Origin: Blepharisma japonicum
Taxonomy: Eukaryota > Ciliophora > Heterotrichea > Heterotrichida > Blepharismidae
Direction of reading: 5' to 3'
DNA: 64,000 nucleotides
Assembly: GCA_949751835.1 (NCBI GenBank)
Contig: CATKHK010000101.1
Coordinates: 84,841 to 148,840, forward strand
Of the stretch, positions 1-10,680 are shown in pieces (positions within the stretch are counted from its first letter, which is position 1; every line of letters starts with the position of its first letter). The notes under the pieces are model-generated. The model worked only from the letters and a program-made list of their open reading frames with translations. It did not search any database and was not told the origin of the DNA. The translations under genes were made by a program, and so were the position numbers.

Positions 1-121
1 TGCTAAACACTGAATTAATTAAGAATTAAGATATTCAAGTTTTCCACTAGTAGCAGAGGAGGACTTAGAGTTACTTGGATTGCATAAAAATATTATAATT
101 ACCTCTAGACATAATGAGTAA
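1..121 (+). CDS. possible 3' end of a gene entering from the left, weakly SAM-domain-like
   Basis: An open frame runs from base 23 to a TAA at 119-121. It reads through an acidic, leucine-rich stretch (EEDLELLGLHKN) that resembles the end of a SAM domain. The frame is closed by TAA at 20-22, so an intron acceptor (AG at 22-23 or 29-30) would have to join it to an upstream exon outside the window. This is too short for a firm call, and it could be chance open frame. Confidence 0.2.
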
Positions 122-539
122 TTGAAAAAATTCATTTAGCTAAGGATTCTTAAGATTTGTATGGGTAATAAACACAATTATAATATTATAATGCAATTTC
201 CATATATTAGAGTTTTATTTTAAATATAGCATAATAACTTAGTAAATTAGTATAAATATATTTTTTAAATATCTTATTAAAAAAGCATTCTTTTATATTT
301 GCCATCTTTGTTTAAGAAATAATTCATTTCTCAAATCTTAAAATAAATCCATTGTAAAAAAAATGAATAATTAAAGACCAAAATGCATAATCAATTTTGA
401 TGGTAAAGTGAAAAGATAGAATTCTATAGAGCTAGCCAAATTTTTTAAAGAGAAAAGTATGCAATTGCACTAAATAGATATTTTTATGCTACAAATATGA
501 TTACAAATAAATAAATCGGGGGCAAGAGATTAAAAATAC
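122..539. other. AT-rich intergenic spacer
   Basis: This stretch of about 420 bases is AT-rich. The longest ATG-started frame I found is 20 codons (from 161). I see no RNA gene or repeat. Confidence 0.6.
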
Positions 540-881
540 ATGGACGACCGAAAATGTTATCAATGCACTCAAGCTTTAATTACTCCTCACGATTGCAAGC
601 TGAAGATATGCAATTGATGCAAATTGCCTGGACATATTTCAAAATTTTGTCCCTGAAAAACAGCTTCTAAATCTACCTATGAAAGCACCTTATGCAGCCT
701 TTGCCAAGCAAGAGGCCACACTCCTTCACTCTGCATTAAAAGGCCTACTCCTTTCACCTCCAAGCAATCCCGTAACTTTGAGAATATAAGATGCTACATT
801 TGCAAGCAGCCTGGCCATTTAAACTGCCTAGATAAAGTGACCAACAGTTCGATTTCATCTGATTCCTCCCATGATGAATAA
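540..881 (+). CDS. small CCHC zinc-knuckle protein, 113 aa
   Basis: The frame is open from ATG 540 to TAA 879-881 only if TGA codes for Trp. Two TGA codons lie inside it, one of them inside a knuckle (CNWCKLPGHISKFC). The protein has two clear CX2CX4HX4C knuckles (CNWCKLPGHISKFC and CSLCQARGHTPSLC). A third, shortened one (CYICKQPGHLNC) has only two residues before the last Cys. The tail is Ser/Asp rich. Zinc knuckles of this type usually bind single-stranded nucleic acid; that role is inferred from the family. There is no reverse transcriptase or gag context, so it is more likely a cellular RNA-binding protein than a retroelement remnant. It lies about 50 bases upstream of the NudE-like gene on the same strand. 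Confidence 0.7.
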
Positions 882-935
882 AACTAATTTCCTCTAAAAA
901 TTCCTAATTAGATTCTCCTAGAATAATTACTTAAT

Positions 936-1623
936 ATGGTCGATCTCCAAGAGCTGTTGAATGAAAAAGACAAGCAACTGTCCCAGCTCCAACAAGAATT
1001 CACAGAATACCAAGAAATGTCGAAGACCCTCGAAGAGGAACTCGAAAGTGAGCTGGAAACCCAACTTCGGCTGAATTCAGACCTGCAAGCCGAAAACCAC
1101 TCCCTAAAAGACCAAGTTGAAAAAATAAATGTAACCTTTATTGCAGAAAGACTACTATCATAAATTAATAGAAATGGAAAAAGCTGCTTATAAGCTTCAA
1201 AATGAATTAAAAGAAACACAAAATAAATTGAAGACGATTTTGAAATCAAATAAAGAACTGGAGACAGAACTGGATATTTACAAAAGTAAATTGAGGGAAA
1301 AAGAGTTTGAAATTGAAGAGCTGACAGAAACTTATAACCAGACCTTAGAAGAACTAGCAATCACCTGCTCTGAGCTTGATGGGCTGAAGGATTTTAATGC
1401 TGAGAGCACACATAGGCTGAAGGAGCAATTAAATGAACTCAGCCAGGATTTGGAAATAGCTAGAGATAAGACATTTAATCTTCAAAATCATTCTTCTAAC
1501 TTTGAAAAAACAGAGAAGCCAAAGCTGAAAGACTCAATGGTAGGTCAAAGTGCACTTACGATGGTTGATTTGCTACTCAGTGACCTGAATGGGAAAATCA
1601 AGCAGAAACAGTGCGATATTTAA
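936..1623 (+). CDS. NudE/NDEL1-like coiled-coil protein, 223 aa, one 16-nt intron
   Basis: Exon 1 is 936-1130, the intron is 1131-1146 (gtaacctttattgcag) and exon 2 is 1147-1623. Removing 16 nt joins the frames exactly. The product is one long coiled coil with NudE-like features: an EFTEYQEMSKTLEEELE segment near residue 22, then an LQAENHSLK segment, matching the order of the N-terminal NudE coiled coil. NudE/NDEL1 proteins bind LIS1 and cytoplasmic dynein and regulate dynein force production; applying that role here is inference. The length is shorter than animal NDEL1 (about 345 aa), and the C-terminal part is missing or diverged. A generic coiled-coil protein remains possible. Confidence 0.65.
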
Positions 1624-1719
1624 TATATTGCATTTATATATCAATTTAAATTAAATCATTAGTTAAATTCATGCTAAATTTAAAGTTAAATTTAAAGTTA
1701 ATTTACATGAAATAAAAAT

Positions 1720-2823
1720 ATGAGGCCTTCTTTCTCACAATTTTCATCATATCCATATAATGGATTTTTACCTGAAACCCAAGATTCAGCCCCCTCAAAT
1801 TTCTTCCACTTAGACTGCCCTGATACAGGGCTCTCCATTTGTTACTGTAAAAAACACAATCTCAATATCGTACACACCCTTGCCTTAAAAGCCCAAAACT
1901 ACGACCCATCCTCAGCCTACAAGAAGCGTCAATTCGACAAAGAGCATTTCCAAGCAATCCCAGTCATTTCTCCGCCCCCATCTATCTCAGCTGCAGAATT
2001 AAATGCAAAAATCTGCAGCTACTGTGCTAAAGTTGTATGTTTTTACCAAAAAGTCAACACTGGAACGCAAACCCTCCACCTGTGCCGAGACTGCTATAAA
2101 GCTGAGGACACAAACGTAAAAAAATCATTATCACTGTCGGCTCGTAAAAAAAAGTTCGGGAAATTGTTAATGCTTGGAACTACACAAACTGAATTAGGTA
2201 GAAGAGGAAGGCCAAGAATTCATGGAAGAGAAGAAAATGACTATATTCAATGCTATTTTCCTATATGTAAAAGAAGAAATATTAGGTTTCCAGGGGACCC
2301 TGATTTATTGACTTGTGGAAGCTGCACAAGGACTTTTCATGCGAAATGTGCAGAGCCACCACTGAGAGCTGAATATGTAAAAAGGTTTCCTTGGCTGTGT
2401 TTAGAGTGCAAAGTATGCTCTATATGTGGAAAATTAAAAGACGAAAGCCATTTGATGATATGTGATGCTTGTGATAGGGTTTTTCATGCAAAATGCATTA
2501 AAATTAATGGGTCTGGGAGTTTTGTGTGTAAAGATTGCTCGGTTTGTAGAGGCTGCGAAAAGGTATTGCCTTCTCCATTGTTAGTAGATGATCCTATTTT
2601 TGTGGAAGGGTATAGATTTTGCTTGGAATGCTATGGAAAAGTCCAAGAAAAATGTTACTGTCCTATTTGTGTAAAGATATACAGCGTTGACAGCCCTGAT
2701 GCTTTTGTGATGTGTGATAAATGCCAATTATGGGTCCATGCTGCTTGTGAAAAGGTCAAAGAAGATCAAATAGAAAATTTGCAAGGAAAATCGTTTACGT
2801 GTAGCAAATGCAGTAAAAAATAA
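1720..2823 (+). CDS. triple PHD-finger chromatin protein with AT-hook-like motif, 367 aa
   Basis: A single uninterrupted exon. The N-terminal third has two CxxC pairs (CSYCAK near 99, CRDC near 122). A GRRGRPRIHG segment (about 160-169) resembles an AT-hook. PHD-type Cys/His clusters follow at about 178-230, 233-273 and 312-364, with the typical CDACDRVFHAKC and CDKCQLWVHAAC cores. The close-packed first two resemble the tandem PHD of DPF/MOZ-type proteins. PHD fingers read histone H3 tails, so a nuclear chromatin role is inferred. No SET, bromo or acetyltransferase domain is present. A 12-bp tandem repeat (taaatttaaagt, about 2.5 copies) lies just upstream, at about 1674-1703. Confidence 0.8.
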   Translation: MRPSFSQFSSYPYNGFLPETQDSAPSNFFHLDCPDTGLSICYCKKHNLNIVHTLALKAQNYDPSSAYKKRQFDKEHFQAIPVISPPPSISAAELNAKICSYCAKVVCFYQKVNTGTQTLHLCRDCYKAEDTNVKKSLSLSARKKKFGKLLMLGTTQTELGRRGRPRIHGREENDYIQCYFPICKRRNIRFPGDPDLLTCGSCTRTFHAKCAEPPLRAEYVKRFPWLCLECKVCSICGKLKDESHLMICDACDRVFHAKCIKINGSGSFVCKDCSVCRGCEKVLPSPLLVDDPIFVEGYRFCLECYGKVQEKCYCPICVKIYSVDSPDAFVMCDKCQLWVHAACEKVKEDQIENLQGKSFTCSKCSKK

Positions 2824-2884
2824 CCTTAAATATATTATCTGCTACGTAATTGTAACAATAATTAAATTTATTTTTGAATATGAA

Positions 2885-4297
2885 TTAAAAAAGGTTTTCA
2901 TTAAATACTCTAACCTCTCTTGGTGTTAGGCCATCAACTTTCAGATCTTCAGTCAAGTTAAATCAGTAGTCTTCTACCTTTTGCCTGTGTTCAGGGTTAT
3001 CCGAGCTTAATTCCAATTTATCATAAAATTCAAAGCTTGGGTGTTCTACCATCTACATAAAATTTACTTCTTTTGGAATCCCTTTGCCTTTTCACACAAA
3101 CAATCCCATGATTTCCAAGTTTGGCTCATCCCCGTATACTCCCAGAATCCCAAAGCAGTTTTTTCGGAATGCCTCCATCATTTGCAAAAATCCATCAACA
3201 GCATTGCAAGTTATAAGAATTTTTTGGCATTCTCCTTCTAACTTTTGATATTTTATCCACCAAAGGCTGTAGATGTCTTCATCAAACCATTTCCAGAAAT
3301 AAGTCATTACACCTCGCTTGTCTTTTACATTTGCATAACACCTTTTGAAGTCTTCAAGCATAAATGAAGACTCAGGAAGCTCGTCTAGAGGGTTTTTGGT
3401 GTTTCGTACACTTATGATCCATTCATCTTCATCCTCTGTATCTTCTTTGACTTCTTCTTTAGGTTTTGATGTAGCTTTTGGCTTCGGCTCTGCTTTAGGT
3501 TTAGGCTTTGGCTCTGCCTTTGGCTTTGGCTCTGACTTTGGCTTTGGCTCTGCCTTTGTCTTTGGCTCTGCCTTTGCCTTCGGCTCTTCTGCATTCTTGT
3601 GCTCTTGTTTTTTCTTTTCTGCTTGCTGTTTCTTAGGCTTTGCTTCAGTTAATTGAAGCTGAGATGTACAGAATTTTGCATTACCCCAAACTAACTTAAA
3701 GTGTGGAAGCTCTGCCACTTTAGTAAATAATTCTACCACAGATTTAATGTTTTTTCTTTGATTTTCGTCTATAAGCATCCTAAATGGGTACACAAGTGCT
3801 GAAATCAGTGAGATATCTGCGATTGTAAGCTCATCTCCACAAAGATACCTGTGCCGTTTAAGAAGCTTGTCAATAGCTTTAAGGTGTTTTGTTACTTCTT
3901 TAGCCGATTTGTCTTGCAGAAGCTTGTCTAAAGGTGCTAAGCCAAAGTAAGGGTATATCCAATTACATAAAGCAGGCTCAATTTGGGTTTGAATGATTTC
4001 AAGCCATGAATCAATTTCCGCTAAAATTTCTGGGGAACCTGAATATAACTCAGACTGAGTTGCTTGGCAAATATATATCATAATTGCATTGGAATCTGTT
4101 AAATAAGTCTCGCTTGCAATTTCTAATACAGGGACTGTTTTGAAGGGTGATTTTGCTAGGAAATCTTTTGATTTTGTATCTTTTCAGGCAAATTCTGGGG
4201 TTTCTAAGGCAAATCCGCAGAGTTGAGCAGTCAAAAGTACTTTATTTCCTCTGAAATGACCTTTAGGAGACCACAGCTTCTAGCTATAATTTACCAT
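2885..4297 (-). CDS. EEF1G: elongation factor 1-gamma, 460 aa, two 15-nt introns
   Basis: On the minus strand, exon 1 is just the ATG (4297-4295). Intron 1 is 4294-4280 (gtaaattatagctag), exon 2 is 4279-3068, intron 2 is 3067-3053 (gtaaattttatgtag) and exon 3 is 3052-2885. The N-terminus is a GST-like domain (LWSPKGHFRGNK, FKTVPVLE, then SNAIMIYI). A Lys/Pro/Glu linker of degenerate AEPKPK repeats follows, then the conserved EF1G C-terminal domain (NPLDELPES ... FWKWFDEDIYSLW). Two in-frame TGA codons encode Trp. eEF1-gamma is the scaffold of the eEF1B complex, which recharges eEF1A with GTP during translation elongation. The length is close to other eukaryotic eEF1-gamma proteins (about 430 aa). 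Confidence 0.95.
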
Positions 4298-4552
4298 TAT
4301 TTAAATGACCAGATTATATTCATATTATCTCTAAGATAATCTCAGAGAGCGTCATAATTATGACGCCAAAATAAAATGGTAATTAAAATAACATAATTCA
4401 TTAAATATTTTTAGAAAAGAAGATTATTGATATGCATTTTTATCCTTATTTAATTTATAATGTTTTTACGGCAATACTCAATCCCTAAAGAAATCTAATA
4501 AATAAATAGAGCCTAAGTGAAGCTGCTTGAGGATTTAAGTGCATTCAAAAGC

Positions 4553-4906
4553 ATGAAATTCGATAAGGCGCCTATAATCATAGCAGGCTTCCTTCATCAT
4601 TTATCACAAATAACTTCTCAGAATGGTGAGGCAATTCTTCCGAATATCAGTAAGAAAGTTGAAATCCCAATTCGTATTCCTTTTATTTCAATTTTGCACC
4701 ATTTCAAAAACAGAGATCGTTTTGCTTCCTTAAGACATTATAATCGTACATACAACAATATTAGCAAACGAACCAAATATATAGCAAATAGGGTAACTCC
4801 TTTATCTTCATTTTATTATGTTATTGCAGGTTCTCCATTGCTGTTTAAATTTCCTATATTGAATTTTCATCATCTCAAAATGAATATTTTAAATAAGTAT
4901 TTGTAA
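4553..4906 (+). CDS. uncertain ORF, 117 aa, with a competing open frame on the other strand
   Basis: ATG 4553 to TAA 4904-4906 is open without any TGA. The product is basic and His-rich and I recognise no domain. The minus strand across about 4516-4760 also carries an open frame when TGA is Trp; it encodes a hydrophobic segment but has no good start or tiny intron. Either could be real, or the region could be non-coding. No function is suggested. Confidence 0.25.
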   Translation: MKFDKAPIIIAGFLHHLSQITSQNGEAILPNISKKVEIPIRIPFISILHHFKNRDRFASLRHYNRTYNNISKRTKYIANRVTPLSSFYYVIAGSPLLFKFPILNFHHLKMNILNKYL

Positions 4907-5171
4907 AGTGAATAATTCTTATAAAAAGATTTTAAATTAAAGAAGCTAAAAATTTTTTTATTTCAGAATCCTAAATAATTTGAAAAATAACAAAATGAGA
5001 TTAATTCCAGATTTAGCTATCGAAAATAATATATATTTTGGCTTTTGATATATTTAATATCAAATTCCTTATTTACTCTCAAAACTTTCTAGAATTTATC
5101 ATCACAAGATATTAAAAATTGATTAGAAATTACTAATTAATATGTAATAAGTTAATATAGGCATTTTAAGA
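4907..5171. other. AT-rich spacer
   Basis: This is a very AT-rich gap upstream of the small intron-containing gene at 5172. I see no ORF or RNA gene in it. Confidence 0.5.
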
Positions 5172-5501
5172 ATGAGTGTTTCAGTAGCGAGGAAAATAAA
5201 ATTACCAACTGTAAATTAGAATTAGGCAGACAAAATTCGAGAAAATTTAGCTAGAGAAAGAGCAATACGATTACAGTGCAAAAATCCTGATTTCTCTGGA
5301 AATATTTCCAACAATATATCAATCAATATTGAGACAAGTTTTCAAAACACTGCTGCAAATGCTGCAACAGAAGAAAATGAAATAAAGGCTTCAAAGAACT
5401 CCTGCTTTGCTAGATTTTGTTGCTTTTTATGTAATTTAAAGTCTACTAAACGAAAAGAGACACCCAAGAATGTTTCGAGCCTTGAAAAAGAAAAATCGTA
5501 A
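5172..5501 (+). CDS. small unknown protein with Cys cluster, 104 aa, one 15-nt intron
   Basis: Exon 1 is 5172-5210, the intron is 5211-5225 (gtaaattagaattag) and exon 2 is 5226-5501. The splice restores one frame of 104 codons plus TAA. The N-terminus is basic, the middle is Asn/Ser/Thr rich (NISNNISINIE), and a Cys/Phe cluster (CFARFCCFLC) lies near residue 72, followed by a Lys-rich tail. The Cys cluster beside basic residues could be a palmitoylated membrane-binding patch (inference). I do not recognise a family. The in-frame splice of the length typical for this genome is the main evidence that this is a gene. Confidence 0.55.
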
Positions 5502-5813
5502 TGTACAAAAATATATTAACAAAATTACTATTTATTAGAAAATTTTTACAATTCTTGAGTATTTTTATTTTAAAAGTTTTAATTCACATAAATTATGAAA
5601 ATAATTTATAAATGCTAATAAGAGCTTTGTCACCAGAAATTCACTATAATTTAATAAAGTAAACAACTAGCAATAAGTAAAGCAAATATTTTCTTAAATA
5701 ATTAATGCGTCATATATGACCATATAATTTTTTGAAATTTTTTGATATCTATCAATTTACTCTTATCATTATTCACCAAATTAGATAAGAATACGATTAA
5801 ATTTTCTTTAATC
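5502..5813. other. AT-rich spacer between converging genes
   Basis: About 310 bases of AT-rich sequence between the 3' ends of two converging genes. No gene or clear structure was seen. Confidence 0.5.
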
Positions 5814-7685
5814 TTAATAAACTCTCTTTGCAGGTGGAATTGTATGCATTTCTTTCAAATCCAAAGTGTCAGTTATGACAGGCCTATACTTGATGGTGAC
5901 ATTATCACCCAACTCCTTTTGCCATGACAGTGTATGCTTCATCCACTCCTGGTCATTCCTATCCTTAAAATCATCTCTTGCATGTGCTCCTCTGCTTTCC
6001 TTTCTATTTTCTGCACAAATAATCGTCTGTTTTGCACAAGTCAGCAAGTTTTCCAGCTCCAAAGTCTCAACCAAATCTGAGTTCCAAGTCAAATCTCTAT
6101 CAGTAGTCTTAACATCCTTAAACAATTTGCAAATATCAGTCATTTTTTCGCATCCTTGTTTTAAGGTTTCTTCAATTCTAAAGACTGCTGCATGAAGCTG
6201 CATGGTGCTTTGCATTTTATCACGAATTGATGCAGTGCTTAATGGCCCAGTTGCAGTTCTCAGGCGCTCGACCTTTTCTATTGATTCTTCACCTGCATGA
6301 GGAGGGAGATCAGGCTGGGTTTGGCCAGGCTGGAATTCTTCTTTGGTTGTTAAAGAAGCAGCTCTTCCAAAAATGACGATGTCAAGCAATGAGTTGGCTC
6401 CGAGACGATTAGCCCCATGAACTGATGCACAAGCAGCTTCACCTGCTGCCAGAAGACCTGGGACAATTTTATCCTTACCGTCTTTATCAAGAGTAATAAC
6501 ATGGGTTTTCCAGTCAGTTGGAATGCCTCCCATATTATAGTGCACTGTTGGGACAACAGGAATTGGTTCTTTAGTTACGTCAACTCCTGCAAAAATCATA
6601 GCACTTTCGCTGATACCTGGGAGTCTTGAATGCAAAATTTCAGGAGGCAAATGGCTTAAATATAAGTGAACATGATCTTTTTTCGGCCCAACTCCTCTTC
6701 CTTGGAATATTTCTAGTGTCATAGCTCTGCTAACTACATCTCTAGAAGCCAAATCTTTAGCGGTTGGTGCATATCTTTCCATAAATCTTTCTCCTTCTGA
6801 GTTCCTCAAAATCCCACCTTCTCCTCTGCAGCCTTCAGTGATCAAGCAGCCAGCTCCATAGATTCCAGTTGGATGGAATTGAACGAATTCCATATCCTCT
6901 AGAGGCAGCCCAGCTCTTGCAATCATCCCATGCCCATCTCCTGTACAAGTGTGTGCAGAAGTGCAAGACTGAAAAGCTCTTCCATATCCTCCAGTTGCCA
7001 AAATAGTTTGGTTAGCCCTCATCCTATGAATTGACCCATCAGCCATGCTCATTGCCATAATTCCTCTGCAGACTCCTTCAACCATGATTAAATCCAAGGC
7101 AAAATACTCTACAAAGAACATGCAATTATACCCAAGAGCTCTTCCAAATAAAGTATGAAGCATGGAGTGTCCAGTTCTATCAGCGACTGCTGCACATCGG
7201 TAAGCTTGGCCTCCTTTCCCGAATTCGAGACTTTGGCCTCCAAAAGCTCTCTGATAGATTTTCCCTTCTTCTGTGCGGCTGAATGGCATTCCGTAACTTT
7301 CCAGCTCATAGACGGCTTCGATAGCTTCTTTGCACATATAGTGAATGGCGTTCTGGTCGCCAAGCCAGTCACTTCCTTTAACAGTATCGTAGAAATGCCA
7401 TCTTCAGTCATCTTTTGTCATATTTCCTAATGCCGCATTGATTCCACCTTGAGCAGCAACGGTGTGAGATCTGGTTGGGAATAGCTTAGAGATACAAGCT
7501 GTTTTATATCCGAGTGAGGCAAGACCAAATGCTGCTCGAAGACCAGCACCTCCTGCGCCGACTACAATTGCATCGTAAGTATGATCGTAGACAGTGTATG
7601 ATTTGGGGGTCGGCCCTTGAGATGGGCCGAGATCTGGAGTGACTTTTGATATCACTGCAAAAGGCCTTTTTAGCAGTCTCAACAT
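5814..7685 (-). CDS. SDHA: succinate dehydrogenase flavoprotein subunit, 623 aa
   Basis: A single exon, continuous from ATG 7685 to TAA 5814 when TGA (7404-7406) is read as Trp. That codon falls at the invariant Trp of the DDWRWHFYDT motif. The protein has the dinucleotide-binding GAGGAG (about 43-48), His74 in SHTVAAQGG (the residue that covalently carries FAD), the catalytic HPTGIYG region and the C-terminal RPVI segment. The basic, Ser-poor N-terminus of about 25 residues is consistent with a mitochondrial targeting peptide. The enzyme oxidises succinate to fumarate in complex II and the citric acid cycle. The length is near the usual 620-660 aa. No intron is present. Confidence 0.97.
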
Positions 7686-8175
7686 ATTTTTAGATTATGG
7701 TTAATACATCTTTGAATGATTTAAAGATAGAATTTTATTCGCTTTATATAAAATGTGAGCAAAAATTAGCATATGAGGATGATAATATGTGAGAAATTGC
7801 TTACTATGATTTTATTTAATTATTTTCAAGCTTTTTAATCTAAATATCATTCTTGCTAAATATTTCCTCAATATAAATTATAGTAAATCAAATATTGTAA
7901 CAATTAAAGAGAGCCAAACAAATATACTTTATAGCCATATAAGAATAAAACTCTTTATATAATTGATATTTTTAATAATTTTGATTAAGAGTTTTGCATA
8001 AATTAATTTCTTTAGCAAATGCTATTTTAATAAGACTAAAATTTGTCAAGATATACTAATGATGCTAATAAGCAAAACCATACCTAATTGCTGTATAAAG
8101 ATTTTTTAATGGCAAACAAAATTAAATGCAGTATATTTATTCGATTTTTGTTTTGTTTTGTTTATTATTGCTTCC
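7686..8175. other. AT-rich spacer
   Basis: About 490 bases of strongly AT-rich sequence upstream of the SDHA start. It presumably contains its promoter, but no motif stands out and no ORF is credible. Confidence 0.5.
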
Positions 8176-9741
8176 TTAAGTTTTCCTCTTTTTTATAGAA
8201 GCAATTGTTTTGCCTCTAATTTTATTTCTAGAGCTCATTTTATCGCGGCTATCAAAAGATCTATTCATTTTCTTTTCTCCTCCAAAAGAAATAGATGTAT
8301 ACATCTTTTCTCTGTTATCTCAACTGCTAGATCTGTCTTTCTTATACTCTCTTTTATTCGAAAAATCTCTGCTCTTATGATTATTTATTTTTTTTTCTTT
8401 GCTATAGTTTGTTTTCTTGTCTTCAGATTTATTTTTCTTTTCGGAAGTCTTTTTATCTTCAGAATTTTTTTTATCTTCAGGATTTATCTGTAAAGATCTC
8501 AAATTTGCAGTGCTTACATTTTTTGTTTTGCTAGCCATATCACGAAGCTCTTTTGGAATTAACTGGTTTGCTTTTTCAAGGACTTTAATTAAATCTCTGG
8601 ATAAATCATAGTCGTCCTCTGTGATAAAAGAAATTGCGCTTCCTTTTTGTCCAGCTCTAGCTGTACGTCCAATTCTGTGTATGTAATCATTTATAATCAG
8701 CGGCATATTATAGTTTATAATCAAATCAATGTCTTTTATGTCTAATCCTCTCTGGGCAACATCAGTTGCTACTAAAATTTTGATAACTCCTGAACGAAAA
8801 TTCCTCATTAAGCTGTCTCTATGTTTTTGGTCCATATCTCCATGAATTGCATAGGCTCGGAATTTCATTAAGGTTAGGGTATTTGCTAAATTTTCTGTGT
8901 CTATTTTTGTTTTTGTAAATATTAAGACCTTGTAGTCTTCATCTAAGGTTCGCTTCAAGATTTCTTTGAGTTTTAAGATTTTTTGATCTTCCTCTTCAAT
9001 AAAGATAAATCTCTGGTCAATATCAGGGTTAGCAGATAAAACACTCGAACCAATAGTAATTCTGCTTGGAGTTTTAAGAAATTCATTTGCTAATGCTTCT
9101 ACGCCTTTTGGCCAGGTGGCTGTAAACATTAATGTTTGTCTTCTCTCGCCCAGTTTTGAAATAATTTTTCTTAGCTGATTTTCAAAGCCCATATCTAGCA
9201 TTCTATCAGCTTCATCAAGGACAAAATAAGAGATATTTTCTAAGCTAACAGAGCCCGAGTCAATAAAGTCAATTAATCGTCCTGGAGTAGCAATCAATGT
9301 ATGCAATTCTTTTTCTAAGTTTCTGCCTTGTACATATCTACTTGCTCCACCATAAACGCAAAGACTAGATGTTCCTGATCCTCTACTGAATTTGGTGTAC
9401 TCTTCCCCAATTTGTATTGTTAACTCTCTGGTAGGAGCTAAAATAAGACCGTATGGGCCTTTAGATTGCTCGAAACCGATAGTTGTTTTTTCTCTTGTAT
9501 GAAGAATTGCAGGGACTGTGAATGCTAAAGTTTTTCCAGACCCAGTCTGTGCAATCCCAATAAGATCTTTTCCTGAAATGATTATTGGCCAACATTGGGA
9601 TTGAATTGGTGTGGGCTCTGTAATTGCAGAGTCTCGAAAGTTCTTTAGCATATAACTTGGAAAATGAACCCCTCCAAAGGTCCCAAAAAAGAATTTAGTA
9701 AAATAGCCGAGAGAAATTTTACGTTCAAATTTAGCGAGCAT
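8176..9741 (-). CDS. DEAD-box RNA helicase of the DDX5/Dbp2 type, 521 aa
   Basis: All helicase motifs are visible: Q motif with PTPIQSQCWP (about 43-52), AQTGSGKT (64-71), APTRELTIQ (102-110), TPGRL, DEAD (176-179), TATWP (207-211), RGLDI and HRIGRTARAG. SAT/TAT followed by WP is typical of the DDX5/Dbp2 group. The C-terminal tail is Lys/Ser/Asp rich (repeated EDKK). It continues past one TGA (Trp) and ends at TAA 8176-8178. The N-terminus is very short before the Q motif, so an unseen upstream exon is possible. The family unwinds RNA duplexes in transcription and RNP remodelling. It is encoded on the same strand as SDHA. Confidence 0.93.
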
Positions 9742-9975
9742 ATATCTCTAAATTTTATCATTAAAATATTCCTGCTTAAATGGAAAAGTCCAGACCCGTA
9801 TTTATTTGGGCATAACTTTATTATTCCTTCTGAAACACACTAATGCATCTGAGAAATATCGTAACTTTGATTTAAAAATAAGTTTAAATACTTTCAATAC
9901 GTTGAACTGCCTGCAATCTAATAAGAGATTTCTTTGATCTTTAAATATTATTTTTAATCCTAATTTGGTTAAACT

Positions 9976-10680
9976 TTATTCTAATTGTAATCTTTGGTGA
10001 ATATAGACTGTCGCTTCACCCCAACTCATATTTTTTCTTATACTTTCAAAAATCCTCCACTTCGGCGAATTGAAATTCTTGGTCAAAGTTAAAGCCCAAG
10101 TTCCAGGCTGCACAGGTGCATTGGCAATGGCTTCCATCATATGAATATCAAAACAAGTAGAATTTGCAAAAATTACAGTAGCATCAGCCCATCCTTGCGC
10201 GAACATATCATTTTTATAGAATTCTACTTCTGGTTTATTTTCAAATAAATCAGGGTTATTTTTCACCTCATCAGGGAAAATTCTATCATATTCTTGTTTT
10301 TGCTGAACCGAAACGTCATAAAGTCCTTCAAGAATTTCTATCCCTACACATTTCGTAAAATTATGAAGTAATGCTCCAGCTATAACTCCTTTGCCAGTAC
10401 CTGATCCAAGGTCATAGAAGACGCCACCTGATGGGATTGCCCCATATCTTGCTTTTATTGTTTCAAAAATTTCCCCAATTGAGACAAACTCCACTTCACC
10501 ATAAGTTAAAGTGCTGCTTGTGTTCCCTAGCTCTTCTCTGTCTTTTTTACTCACATCTTTTCCAAGGGATACTGGGAAATTGCCTGTTATTTGCTGAAAT
10601 ATTGCATATTTTCTGTTTAGGACCTCTCTTACTTCAGGCGGGAGGAGGTAAGCGTCTTCCATTCTGTAGCCATGATCCAT
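9976..10680 (-). CDS. DOT1-like SAM-dependent methyltransferase, 234 aa
   Basis: A single exon from ATG 10680 to TAA. The SAM-binding motif I is FYDLGSGTGKG (about 88-98), followed by CVGIEIL (about 111-117), whose acidic residue would contact the ribose of SAM. FANSTCFD (171-178) sits where DOT1 proteins have their V(F)xNN-type catalytic-loop motif. The order YGEV, motif I, GIE, then NSTCF fits the DOT1 histone H3K79 methyltransferase fold. The short length and lack of other domains mean that the substrate cannot be assigned. A different lysine methyltransferase is possible. Confidence 0.75.
   Translation of the reverse strand: MDHGYRMEDAYLLPPEVREVLNRKYAIFQQITGNFPVSLGKDVSKKDREELGNTSSTLTYGEVEFVSIGEIFETIKARYGAIPSGGVFYDLGSGTGKGVIAGALLHNFTKCVGIEILEGLYDVSVQQKQEYDRIFPDEVKNNPDLFENKPEVEFYKNDMFAQGWADATVIFANSTCFDIHMMEAIANAPVQPGTWALTLTKNFNSPKWRIFESIRKNMSWGEATVYIHQRLQLE

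Noticed and set aside
3345-3656. Plus-strand Ser/Phe/Gly-rich ORF opposite eEF1-gamma
   Set aside because: It is the antisense of the Lys/Pro/Glu repeat linker, with no start context and no homology.
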